From positions 398,325,939 to 398,389,938 of the forward strand of contig NC_081406.1 in assembly GCF_030272615.1 (NCBI RefSeq): DNA of 64,000 nt, in the 5' to 3' direction. Shown here piece after piece: positions 21,751 through 32,162 of the stretch. The notes under the pieces are model-generated. The model did no database searches. It saw only the letters and a list, made by a program, of their open reading frames with translations, and was not told where the DNA came from. This stretch comes from Cryptomeria japonica (taxonomy: Eukaryota > Streptophyta > Pinopsida > Cupressales > Cupressaceae). Both the position numbers and the translations under genes were made by a program. Each line of letters starts with the position of its first letter. Position 1 is the first letter of the stretch.

Positions 21751-24700
21751 TTGTTGGCAATATGTTGGATCTAGTTAGGTGTTGTCATTGATGCTAACAC
21801 TGTATCCCTGTGTGAGGCCCTACCCCGACCCATCCTATCTCTTCAGTTATTTTCATTTTGGAGCTATTTTGGATACTAGTTTGGACACACTATGGATATA
21901 GAACTTTTCATGATTCCGCGATTTTGGTAACATTGATATATGTGGATGCTTCATTTCTATGCCTTGTGGATTATAGAATATTATATGATTCTAGATTAGG
22001 GTAATATTGTGATGATGCAGGTTATTATCTGAATTTCAGGAATTGTTATAATGTTAGAAAAATATTTGCATATCTTGTAGATGGATCAAATTTCGAGGAT
22101 TATGAGGAAATTGCTTTGAATTGTGACAAATTATATTTCATAATGTCAAGTCTTTGTAGAATGAATGTATTGCATTCTGATTTTGTGATTTTATATATTA
22201 TATGAGGCCATTGGGAAGTACTAATGTTTAAATTGAGATGTGCAGGAAAATATCCATGTGACCATGGAAATATTAGGGAGAATCAAGCCTAGGCCAATGT
22301 GCGTTAGTAAAACCAGGGGTTGTCTATTTGGAGAGACAACACCCCGTATGTACTGTATTTTATTCGTAAATGTAAAATGTTGCATGAGTGTAATTTGTAT
22401 TTATTGGATTGATTAAATTGTTTAAGGGACAATTGCCATGTGGTTATTGTGATGTGGAATTATTTTGTAGTGTCACTTGACACCTATGTAGCATGTTGTG
22501 TTGGCAATTGTCATGTCACCTTTTTGAAAGTTTTATTTTTGTTAATAGTTATATCCCCTAATTATCCTTGAAGGAACCAAGAAATCTAGGTTAGAGAGAC
22601 ACAAGGAAGGTCAACTCAGAGTTGACCCGTAGGTTAACTTCAGGTGGACTTTCTGAAGGTCAAATCAACTCCTAGAGTCAATTTTAGAGCTTTTCTATTA
22701 GGCCTCATGGGGTACCTATGGGTGAAGGCCAAAATTGGCCATGTGTCTTTCCCTTAGGACATGTTTAACCACCCAAAAAAGTGGTTTTCCCAAGATGGAC
22801 GAATTCCATCTATAGGAGTGCCCTCCTTGGTAGGATAACCTTCTTGGAGAGAGTAATTCCTCTTCCCCATTCCATTTCCCTTCTCTAGGCACCTAGGTTA
22901 GGGAGTGTGTAAGACCTAGGGAAGACCAACCCAATGGGAGATCACTCACTCTATCCAAGAGGTTGGAAGGAGTGAGAGAGGCCTTCTTAGGCTAAGAATG
23001 GAAGCTTAGTGAGCTAATCACCCACTCTCCACTTTTGGAGATTTTTTTGGAAAAATTTGAAAGGAAAAACCAGTTTTAGAAAATTTAGAGGAATTTGGTG
23101 GCCAAGATTTGCAGAAAGTTGTGTGGATTGGGCAGCTCATCTTCAACCAAGTTTAGAATACCTATTGGCAGAATAAGGTTGGTTGTTATCTCCTCTTGTT
23201 TATGTTGTTTATGTTAGCTATGTTGTTTTGTTGAAGGAAAGATTTGCTTGTAAAGGAAGTGTGTATGTATAATGTTGTAGAAGAAAATAATGTGTAGTTT
23301 TATTCTATGTTTTTCTGTTTTGTGTTTTGTTTTGGGAGTGTCCAAGATCTCCTACTCTTGGGAGAGTAGGATGATCTTGGGGTGGAAGAAGCATGACAGC
23401 CTTGGGTGAGAGGCTCTCCTTAAGGAGAGTGATCTCAAGGGTGTCCTTTGTGACCCTTGCTGCATAGCCTTGTGTATGCATTTGGGGGTCATAAGGGGAG
23501 AGAAATGGCTTTGAGCCTTTGGGGGGGCATAAGGTGGTTGGGATGAATTCTGATTGAGTATTTTGTGTTGCCATGAGGTGGCTTGTGATATTTTTTTTTG
23601 GCTGCAGTCTCCCCAACGGTACTTGGTCCACTTCCACCCATAGATTGATCTCCACAAATGTGGTGATAGTGTAGCTTGGGATGGGAAAGTGTATGTGTTG
23701 TGTGTTTGCCCTATTGTTATGTTGTATTGCTTGGTTGTAACCCGTCTAGGTCTTGATTCTCCTAGCTCGGGGGTGGCTTCTGGTAAGCCTAGGCTGGGAG
23801 GTGAGCATCCCATGGTCACAGTCCTAAAATTTACTTGCAGGTGGCTTGGGAAAAAGACTAGGAGTTGCAGATTTTGGTGTTGCAGACTTCTATTCAGATT
23901 TCTTATTTTTATTTAAATGCAGAAAAGAAGAAAGAAATGTAACCTTAGGATTTGTAGCAAAAAAGAAAGTGCAGATGTAAATATAGGACTTAAAAGGATT
24001 CTGTTTCTGTTTAAATAAATGTAGTTAATATTTTCTGTGTAAAAGATTAGAGAAAAGGGGACTGTTAGACTATTTACCCATTTTTCATATTTGGGTTATT
24101 GTAACTATCTTTCTGGAAAAAAAAAAAAACAATGTAAATGTGACTTTTATTATACTTGATGACTATTGTGTTTGTTGTAGTCTACATTTAAATCTGGTTT
24201 GTAACATGTTATTTACTGCATTATTAAAGAAAAGAAAACAAAAAAAAAAAAGATGCATTAGGAGTTCTTATTCAATATTTACTAGTTTTATTTACTGCAA
24301 ATGTTAAAGAAAGAAAAAAAGAAGAAATGCAGTAGGGTTATTATTTACTTGCATAGTGTAAATTCTGTAATTTTATGACTGTTTTAAAAAGAAAAGAGAG
24401 AACTAGTATTGTCTTTATTTCTCACTATTAATTTGCACAAATTAGATTTCTGTTATTTTATGACTGTAAAAAGAAAACCAGAACTATTTTATTTCTGTAG
24501 CAAGTTTTAATGAAAGGAAGAAGAAGAAAATAGATCTATTCTAATTGCTGTTAGAAAACAAACAGAATGTAGATGTTTGAAATCTCAAAACGATATAAGG
24601 GTTTTTAACCCTATTACTTCAACATTTAGTCATATATACATTTCTATATGTATATAAGTATATATATTGAAAATATATACCTATATATATAGAGAATATA

Positions 24701-24814
24701 TATATGTATAAGCTCCCTGTATGTGCATACCCCTGTAACAACAAAATAAAGGATGCATTTTGGACTTGTGCATCTCTGTTTCAAATATACAAAAGAATTG
24801 CAGAATAAACTTCG

Positions 24815-24869
<55 letters not shown>
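24815..24869. repeat. (TA)n microsatellite in G
   Basis: An almost pure TA run broken by one CATA. Open frames of Tyr-Ile repeats on the opposite strand are artefacts. Confidence 0.95.
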
Positions 24870-24972
24870 CTGCATCTGAAAAAAAGCATACCCTGTAGAT
24901 GTCTGTAGAACAAAACCAACAAACACATTTATGTTATGATCTGATCATAACAATGGATGTATGTGTATTAAA

Positions 24973-24982
24973 ACATATATAT

Positions 24983-25032
<50 letters not shown>
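24973..25032. repeat. (AT)n microsatellite in G
   Basis: A run of about 28 AT units with two early interruptions. A third, similar run lies at 25633-25676 and shorter ones at 25691-25712 and 25780-25816. Confidence 0.95.
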
Positions 25033-25034
<2 letters not shown>

Positions 25035-25135
25035 GATATATTCAAAAACTCACATCTTATAACATGTTTTTATCAACCCACGAATATATTTAAACGAATA
25101 ACAAAAAAAATCTTGTAATAACATTGTTGGCCGAA

Positions 25136-25387
25136 CCACTGTGTGTAAACACAGTGGACGGCTCTCGGGCCGCGCCACTGTGTTTACCCACAGTGGACGG
25201 CACGGCAAGGCCGAGCCACTGTGTGTAAACACAGTGGGCGGCGCTCGGGCCGCACCACTGTGCTTACCCACAGTGGACGGCACGGAGGGTGCCGCCACTG
25301 TGTGTAAGCACAGTGGACGGTCCGCGGCCGCCACTGTGCTTATACACAGTGGACGGCAACCGCCGTCACTGTGTATAAACACAGTGG
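25136..25387. repeat. Seven-unit CpG-rich hairpin array
   Basis: Seven 22 bp palindromes of the form CCACTGTG, 6-base loop, CACAGTGG start at 25136, 25175, 25216, 25255, 25295, 25331 and 25366, a period of 35-41 bp. Loop sequences alternate between two types (TGTAAA-like and TTTACC/CTTACC-like) in the first four units. GC-rich linkers (ACGG...GGCCG) rich in CpG separate them. The arms are conserved while the linkers vary; the seventh unit starts TCACTGTG. The array sits about 150 bp upstream of a TATA box. Open frames on both strands here are by-products of the repeat. Confidence 0.9.
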
Positions 25388-25515
25388 CGACCGGGAGAGC
25401 CCCGCGCCGCCTCCTCTTTGCGAAACCCTCCGCCGTGCCCTAGCTTGCCGTACCTGCAACCTTCAAAAAAACCACAAAAAAAAAGGGACACTCAATAAAA
25501 TATAGACGTTTAATA

Positions 25516-25618
25516 AACCCTAACCCATTTCGGGTTAGGGTATAAAAGGATAAAAAAATAAAATAGGTCAAGTGTAAATTATAAAAATGCAACCCTAACC
25601 CAATTTCGGGTTAGGGTT
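25516..25618. promoter_or_regulatory. Telo-box hairpins and TATA box in G
   Basis: Two inverted pairs CCCTAACCC...GGGTTAGGG occur at about 25516-25541 and 25592-25618. The first contains the plant telo box AAACCCTAA and abuts TATAAAAGG at 25541-25549. Together with the hairpin array upstream this looks like a promoter of element G. Confidence 0.55.
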
Positions 25619-25629
25619 AGCATTATAAG

Positions 25630-25678
<49 letters not shown>

Positions 25679-27817
25679 AGTAAATGTATTTATATATATA
25701 TGTATATATATATAAGTAAGAGAATTAAAGTAGAGCATCATAATTAATTTTGAAATTATAATGAGGGTTAGTATTTAAAAATATATATATATGAATTTAT
25801 ATATATATATATATATAAGGAATTTAAATGGGGATTTTTAAACATTGATTTTAATATATATATATTTTGGGGGCAATTCAATAATGGGATTTTCTTTTAT
25901 ATGACCATTTAGATTGGAGTTTTAAACTTGGTTTTAATATATGAAATGGGGTTAATTAATGATAGGATTATTATACGTCCATTTACTCCTTAGGAGATTT
26001 GAAATTTTAAAAAAGGGATTTAAGAATGAAGGGGTTATCAAAATCGGAAACACCATACATCAACTCGATTAATTTAATTAATTAATCAATAGACTTCCCT
26101 AATTATATTTGGGGTATTAGGAAAATTTAAAAAGGGGAATTTGTAGAACCAATTTTATGGACCATAAACCCTTGGGGGTAAGCTTGGGCCAAATTTAATT
26201 TAATCGACAAATTAAGAAGTTAGAGAAAATTAGAATTGGCCTTAGCTTATTGTCGGTTTTAGTGGACAAACGACATTGTAGTAATTCGAACCCTCATCAG
26301 TTGGATGTATATAATAATTTCGCAGGTGTATCAATTAATCAATAGCATTATCCTTATATGGATTGGGAATGAGTTAATACCTTAAGGTAACCAATTATTC
26401 CTTGATTTAATTAGCGACAACTTGTCTTAGGTAATTGAGCTAGCTAACTAATCGGCAATGCAAATTAATCTTCACCAATCAGTTCACTCGCTCGAGTTGG
26501 TTATTTAACCTAACCTTAGTAAGTAAGTTAATTACACCCTAGATATGACAAAACTTTAAATACAGTCGTTATGTATTAGGATCTATAGCGAGTTCATGAC
26601 GTCAAAAAAAAATAAAATTTGTTGTTCCGTTTTTGTGCCCTAAAGTTTGGGCACGACACCCTGTTAGCCTTGATGATCTTCTTGTTTTTGACTATGATTC
26701 TGATCTGGTATGATCACACCTATGGAATCAGTTTTAGATTCTTATTTTGATGGTTATATGCTTGCTATATTCTGGTGGTTTCATGATTTAGTTATCACTT
26801 TTGGTATTTTTGGTTATTGGTTGGTTTGTTCCTTTACTGGCTAGCTTTTGGCTTTACTGGCTTCTGGCATTCCCGGTTAGCTTTACCGGTATGCTATTTT
26901 GGTGACTTGGTCAGTGGATTTTGGGTCAGGCTTATGGAATCAATTTTTGTCATACTATTGGTGCTTCTTGATCATATCCCAAGTGTTTGGTGACGTCACA
27001 TTGGATGGTGAGCTATTATCGTGGTCATGTTTGGATCTGGTTAAACTTTCACTAAGGGTTTCTACCGGAAAGTGAAGTGTGTTGGATTTTGGTCTTAACA
27101 GAATCCTCGATGAATATAATTGTTTGGTTACTTGATTTAGGTCCATGCTATGTAATGTAAATCATAATATTGGTCTAGTGGTATCATGTGATGTAATTTT
27201 TGTAATTATGGGTTTAGGGTTTAGCCAACCTTGTCAATAAGGTTGATGATCTATATTTATAGGTGACTTATTCATGTAATTTATATGTGGATATATCGAT
27301 GGTTATGGTTGGGTTAAGTTTGTATTATCAAAAAAAGGATTAAGTGAGAATAAAGTCATATCATTCAGGTGAAGGTTGGAAAGGTTTTGTATTGTAGATC
27401 AGATATCAGTGCTTAACCGAAACTGTATTAGGTATTAGTAGATGCTACTTTCATAGTTCATTATTTTCTGAATTGTAGTTCGATGATTTTGTAAGTCAGT
27501 CAGACTTCCCTTTGTGATGAGTTGTGTGCTCTAGGTTGTTGGTCGTTCTGCATGTGTGCACCCCATTATAATTAATCATAATACTACTACAGAGTATTCA
27601 TCTGATTGTGGGTAGGGTTTCCCACTGTAGTTTTTCCCTTTCCAGGTTTTTCATGTCAAAATATTGGTGTTATGTGTGTTGTGCTTTCATGTTATATTCT
27701 TCATTGGGTTGTGCTCCAGTTTAAGGTGTATAATTGAATTAATTGTTATTATTATTAGTAAACTGATTCACCCCCCCTCTCAGTTTACTGTCAGTATCAA
27801 TGCATTCCAACACTAAA

Positions 27818-29013
27818 CACCTTTTGTTGTAGAGGCAAAAATCCTTACATTTGATGGTTCAGGGAATGTGGATCGTACCTCATAGATACCACTCATGTAC
27901 TCTTTCATGTTGAGATAGGAATCCCTCATTTGATCTTTGGTCTTTTGAGGTAAGAGAATCCGGTATGCCTGAAAAGTGAGTGTCATGGTGGGGGAGCCAG
28001 TGCTACCAGAATCTCTAGATGTCCACTTGTTTGAGGTATTTCTATGTCATGGGGCCCCCATTGAATGGTTTCTCTTTCCATCCTAAGTTGTGCATTCTTT
28101 AAAGTGTCTTCAATTTGTGCTATGCCAATGAAAATATTTTGAACATACACAAAACATTCTGGACAAAAACACCTTCAGACATTGTGTCTTTATTGTTTGC
28201 TATGTTTTCTTGCCACAAGACATTCAACATCAAGATTTGGCCACATTCAAAAATCACACATTTGGACAGATTCAAGAAATTTTCTTATAACCGCTTGTGA
28301 TAGTTAAAATCGCATTTGTGTCAGGAAACTGTGTCGATGTAGAGAAAAAATGCATCTGTGTATTAGAAAAATAAATATTGTTAGAAACAATAGTTAAAAC
28401 CACATATGTGACATATAGAACCACGTTTATGCTCTAAAAATATGTATGGGTTTCTTTAAATCGCATTTGTGTAGAAAAAATTAGTAGTCATCACGAAATT
28501 GCATCTACACAGAGCGGAAATGCGTTTGTGTTTCAGAGAACAGAATTTTGCAAAAGTTGTTAAGGAAAACATGTTTAAGTTTTGAGATCCAAAGAGCTTC
28601 AAGGTAGCTTCCTTTTTAGGGCTTCATCTTTAGTCAATCGGTCCTTAACCTTGTCATACATTTTCAACCATTTTCCCTCCTTTCTAAAATACATCTTTCA
28701 AGATAGAGTCTAAAGGTTGCTTTCTTGTCTTCATCATATCTTACAAACATACTACCACATATCACTAGGTGGTGCCCGTATCAGATCAATCATCTTAGGG
28801 TCCCATTTGGTCCTCTTTAGTCAAGGTCAACTTACCTCACCAAGAGATCTATCATCTCTTTGGAAGCCACACCTTACTTTAGATCTCATATCTTGAAATT
28901 ATATTTTTGGACATTGCAAAACAACCCTAGATTCTTTCCATCCCATATTACTTCTTGGTCTTCCATAGTCTTTACACTTTCTTCTATACTTAATTTTAAC
29001 CCAGGTTTAGTTC
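27818..29013 (+). other. Leader of element K, second part
   Basis: It continues K after F. Between about 28305 and 28545 a 13-15 base motif like AAATCGCATTTGTGT recurs about seven times with changes. I see no plus-strand gene; a possible minus-strand coding remnant is listed separately. Confidence 0.45.
27820..28200 (-). pseudogene. Possible antisense coding remnant in K leader
   Basis: On the minus strand about 60 codons with protein-like composition run without a stop from about 28000 to 27820 (FQAYRILLPQ, then EVRSTFPEPSN). After one frameshift near 28005, the upstream part reads IGIAQIEDTLKN and LRMERETIQWGP. I do not recognise the family. The plus strand of the same region is full of stops. 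It may be a captured gene fragment or chance. Confidence 0.25.
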
Positions 29014-29659
29014 ATGGTTGAAACTCATTCACAAAAGTCTAGAAGAGAAGCCAGGGAAGCTCTAAGATCTCTCCATGAGTACCTATGAGTCTGATGGAGA
29101 TGAATTTTAAAACACATTTTAGAGTCGCAGTAATATGATAGACACTGATAATGAGAACAACAATGATAATGATAATACATTTATCACTTCCGCAGACATT
29201 GAAGAGACTATCATAGAACCAAGATTCAATAGACTGATTAAAAAAATTATGAGAAGAGAGACAATATTTATTTCAATTCATGACACAAAATAGGATGAGG
29301 TTACCTCATGAATTTGACGTGTCGGAAATTTTAGAGGAGGATCCTAATAAAGTATTTCTAACAAACGCTAATCCTAGAGGACATAATGGTGGTAATAGGA
29401 GAGAACATTTCATGCCTGAGTCACCCTCATCCTTATTTAAAAAACTAGAAGTTCCCAACACCCATACTCACACCAACTTTGCTAGGAACTATCATGAACA
29501 ACCTCGCATTCATCCTTTCTCATGGAGAATAAATGATAATACACATGCTCATTATAATACCAAAGATCAAACCAATGCATACAATTAAACTCAAGGGAAC
29601 ATTCAAAATCATGACACAAGGAGACCCCATGTTAGATTTAAGGGCAATATCCAAGATCA
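29014..29659 (+). pseudogene. K gag N-terminal part, broken
   Basis: An ATG at 29014 opens MVETHSQKSRREAREALRSL, a basic start typical of plant gypsy gags, but the frame meets stops by 29086. From 29280 to 29588 another frame is open (DEFDVSEILEEDP...), Asn- and His-rich, and continues past a TAA (expected CAA) to 29659. There it is cut by the E LTR. No capsid or knuckle motif is left. The call as gag rests mainly on position after a gypsy LTR and PBS. Confidence 0.4.
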
Positions 29660-30495
29660 TGTTGGCAACAACAATGAGAGAAAACTGAGAGGGGGGGCGG
29701 GGGGTGAATTAGTTTTCTACCAGATCTACAAACTCAACCATAAATACAAATCAAATAAACTACAACAACAAAGGTAAGCAGATAAACAACACAACACACA
29801 ACACCAAGATTTTGATGTGGTAAACCTAGTTAAGGGTAAAACCACGATGGGAAACTACCCACAATAAGATGATACTCTACAGTATTATATAAAAATATTA
29901 CAATGGGGAATGAACCAACTTTTAGGCACACTACCTAGATCTCACTGCTCAAAAGATAATGACCCAGTAGGATACAACCCTCAAGGAAGCATCCATGACT
30001 TATAGTAAGATTCAGACTACAATTCAGAAGGAATGAACTGAAATAATAGCATCTCCAAATGCTTGATGACAGTTCCGATTAAGCACAATGTCTTCTCTGC
30101 AACATCAATCTCTTCTCAATCAAAATGACAAAAGATGAATCACTTGTTCATGCATACACTACTCTCTGATAATGCAAACACAACCTTGATACCCAAGTTA
30201 CATGACAATATCACCTATTTATAGAAATCATCAACCTTGACAACAAGGTCAGCTAAACCCTCAACTAAGAATTACAAAATTACATCATGCGATGCAAAGA
30301 TCAACCACCAAACCAATATAATGATATACATGACATAACATGGTCCTAAATCAAATTCACAAATGCTCAACTCCATCGGTAATAATGCCAAGATCAACCA
30401 CAACATGCTACAACACCAAGAAAAAATGCATAACACAAATGACATCACTGGTTCAACAAAGTCACCAAGAACATGCACAATGATCAATGTGAATT

Positions 30496-32093
30496 TGTTG
30501 GCATTATGTGAACCGGTATAAGGACATAATGATATTGTATGTTGTCATTGATGTCAATATGTGATATGAAGTGAATCGGCATATGTGATATGTGAGAAGA
30601 GAGAACCGGCATATGTGATATGTGAGAAGAGAGAACTGGCATATGTGTGAACTGGTATATATGCCAAAGTGAAGCGGTATATTTGCTCAAGGTGAACCGA
30701 CATGTAGTTATGGGAACTAGCACATGGAAGCATTGTATGACTACTTGTTGGTAGGTAGTTTCCACTTCAGGATTTCTAGTTGGAGTACCTCAAGCCTGTG
30801 TGACTCAATCGGTGATCTTTGTGTGATGAGCTAGCAGTACAACAAAGAACAGATCATGTTGCCACATAAGCCCCGTGTGCGTGAAGGATCTTGCATGAAG
30901 AAGACTATCCCTATCCACCTTGGGAATATGCGAAGTTTGTCAAATGGTGATAATGCATGATGGGTTATTAGCCGTAATGAAATCAGTGGATAATGGATGA
31001 TGGAGAATGTCTTGAGATCGATTCAAGACTGTTGCATTTAATGCAGTATGATTCAATGGTCAGGATTGAATCGCTTGAATTGCTTAACCTAACAGGTTTA
31101 GGGTTTAGGGTTTTTGCTACCGACCTATCTATTTCCTATAAGGTCGATGTTGTGTTTCTTTCTAAGGTTGTTGGCAAAATTTGTATGTGTGTATCCAAGG
31201 GAAGTGATATGTGATTCTTGCCACACCAAAGGAGAGAAGAGATACTTGCAAAGTGAATGTGTAGAAGGTGAAGAGGAGCCAAAATGGATCTGCATTAGCA
31301 TTGAGTGCTATTACCAGATCACTGTAATTCCTGTTGATCTTTAACCACTTCAACAATTGTGAAATCCCTTAACAAGGTAGCCTTAACTGGCTTGATACAA
31401 ATCCCTTAACAGGGTAACTTGAAGTTATTGAGTTTTGGGAAGCTATAGAGCTCTGGAGATCCTTTAGCTATTGAGTTCTTGAAATCCTCTAACAAGGTAA
31501 CCCTAACTAGTTTTAACCCTTAACCGGGTATTGTAGCCATCCCTTAACTAGGTGATCCCTAATAGGATTGGTTCCTAGCAAAACCTATTGTAATAGCTTT
31601 AACCGGACAAGGCTCCTAACAGAGCGTACTTCTAAAGAGTTCAGAAAGCAGCTTGTGGGTATTCATCCCCACCATGGTTTTTCCCAGTTGGGTTTCCACA
31701 TGAAAATATGTGTGTCATGTGTGATGCTCTTATCTTGTGATTCTTTGTTATTGCCTATTAAACTTATGATGGTTCAGTGTTTTATGTCTGTCTATAAAAC
31801 ATATTGAACTAACTATTGTGAAGATCTGATGATAGTTTACCTGTTCATTCATGAGGGTGTAATGGTACTATAGTATTGAGCTAAGAGGAAAGCTAAGAGT
31901 GTAACCAGTTTATGATTGTTTTAGTTGTTCTGGGTCTTACCTGTTTGCTCTCTGTTTCAACCAATATCACTGTTTGCTAGTCATTTGAAGTATTTGCTAT
32001 CAAACCAGTTTTGGACTATATTTTTGTCTGTACTGATTCACCCCCCCCCTCTTAGTACCGGTTTGGTACTATTCATTCATCATTGAGTTATCA
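30496..32093 (+). repeat. 5' LTR of D
   Basis: TGTTGGCATTATG to GAGTTATCA, 1,598 bp. It contains AACCGGTAT motifs, the repeated block CATATGTGATATGTGAGAAG near 30590-30640, and a CCCCCCCCCTCTTAGTACC tract before the end. Confidence 0.93.
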
Positions 32094-32095
32094 AT

Positions 32096-32107
32096 TGGTA
32101 TTAGAGC
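32096..32107 (+). promoter_or_regulatory. Primer binding site of D
   Basis: TGGTATTAGAGC differs by one C-to-T from the copia-type TGGTATCAGAGC. Confidence 0.85.
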
Positions 32108-32162
32108 ACTCTAGGTCCTCTGTGTTGTAAGCTTAACCACTTGAGGTAAAGATCCCAGTCAA

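Larger units (their letters stand above)
21811..26658. mobile_element. Element G: 4.85 kb TG...CA element, candidate giant solo LTR
   Basis: It begins TGTGAGGCCC and ends GGGCACGACA. It sits between two copies of CCCTG (21806-21810 and 26659-26663) inside the F 3' LTR, so both borders are fixed. Its two ends are not copies of each other and no PBS, PPT or pol motif is seen inside. That leaves a very long solo LTR, or a non-coding element of unknown type. From left to right it has a moderately GC-rich section (22500-23850), an A-rich section with AAAGAAAG runs (23900-24560), (TA)n microsatellites, a CpG-rich hairpin array, two telo-box hairpins with a TATA box, and a long AT-rich tail. Strand is taken as plus only from the TATA position, so I leave it open. 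Confidence 0.7.
16071..27812 (+). mobile_element. Element F: Ty1/copia element, dead, with nested insertions H and G
   Basis: It has a 5' LTR (16071-17315), a PBS, gag, protease, integrase, RNase H, a PPT, and a 3' LTR split by G (21752-21810 and 26664-27812). A perfect 5 bp target duplication CTAAA flanks it (16066-16070 and 27813-27817). The RT and most of the connecting region are deleted. Without H and G the element would be about 5.8 kb. The LTRs differ at many positions, so it is old relative to D. Confidence 0.9.
21752..27812 (+). repeat. 3' LTR of F, split by element G
   Basis: The first 59 bases (21752-21810) and 26664-27812 together match the 5' LTR at 16071-17315, apart from a missing stretch of roughly 30 bases next to the insertion point. 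It ends CATTCCAACA and is followed by the CTAAA duplication. Confidence 0.9.
14203..29659 (+). mobile_element. Element K: 5' part of a Ty3/gypsy-type element, interrupted by F
   Basis: It is composed of an LTR (14203-14912), a gypsy-type PBS, a long leader (14934-16070, continued at 27818-29013 after nested element F) and a gag start (29014-29659). It is then cut by the antisense LTR of E at 29660. The CTAAA target duplication of F at 16066-16070 and 27813-27817 shows that the two leader halves were once contiguous. Pol and the 3' LTR of K are not present in the window. Confidence 0.6.

Noticed and set aside
23305-23819. Minus-strand ORFs of 116 and 155 codons in G
   Set aside because: They overlap in different frames, show no family motif, and lie in a locally GC-rich part where stops are rare.
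24644-25093. Tyr/Ile-rich ORFs
   Set aside because: They are translations of (TA)n microsatellites.
25136-25387. Array read as a CRISPR-like repeat-spacer structure
   Set aside because: Seven palindromes with regular linkers look superficially similar, but linkers are related GC-rich sequences of 13-19 bases, the context is a plant transposon, and there are no cas genes.
25050-25443. ORFs of about 100 codons on both strands over the hairpin array
   Set aside because: The palindromic GC-rich repeats remove stops on both strands at once. The peptides are simple repeats.
25516-25618. Interstitial telomere
   Set aside because: Only two or three CCCTAA units per arm in opposed orientation; this is a telo-box hairpin and not a telomere tract.
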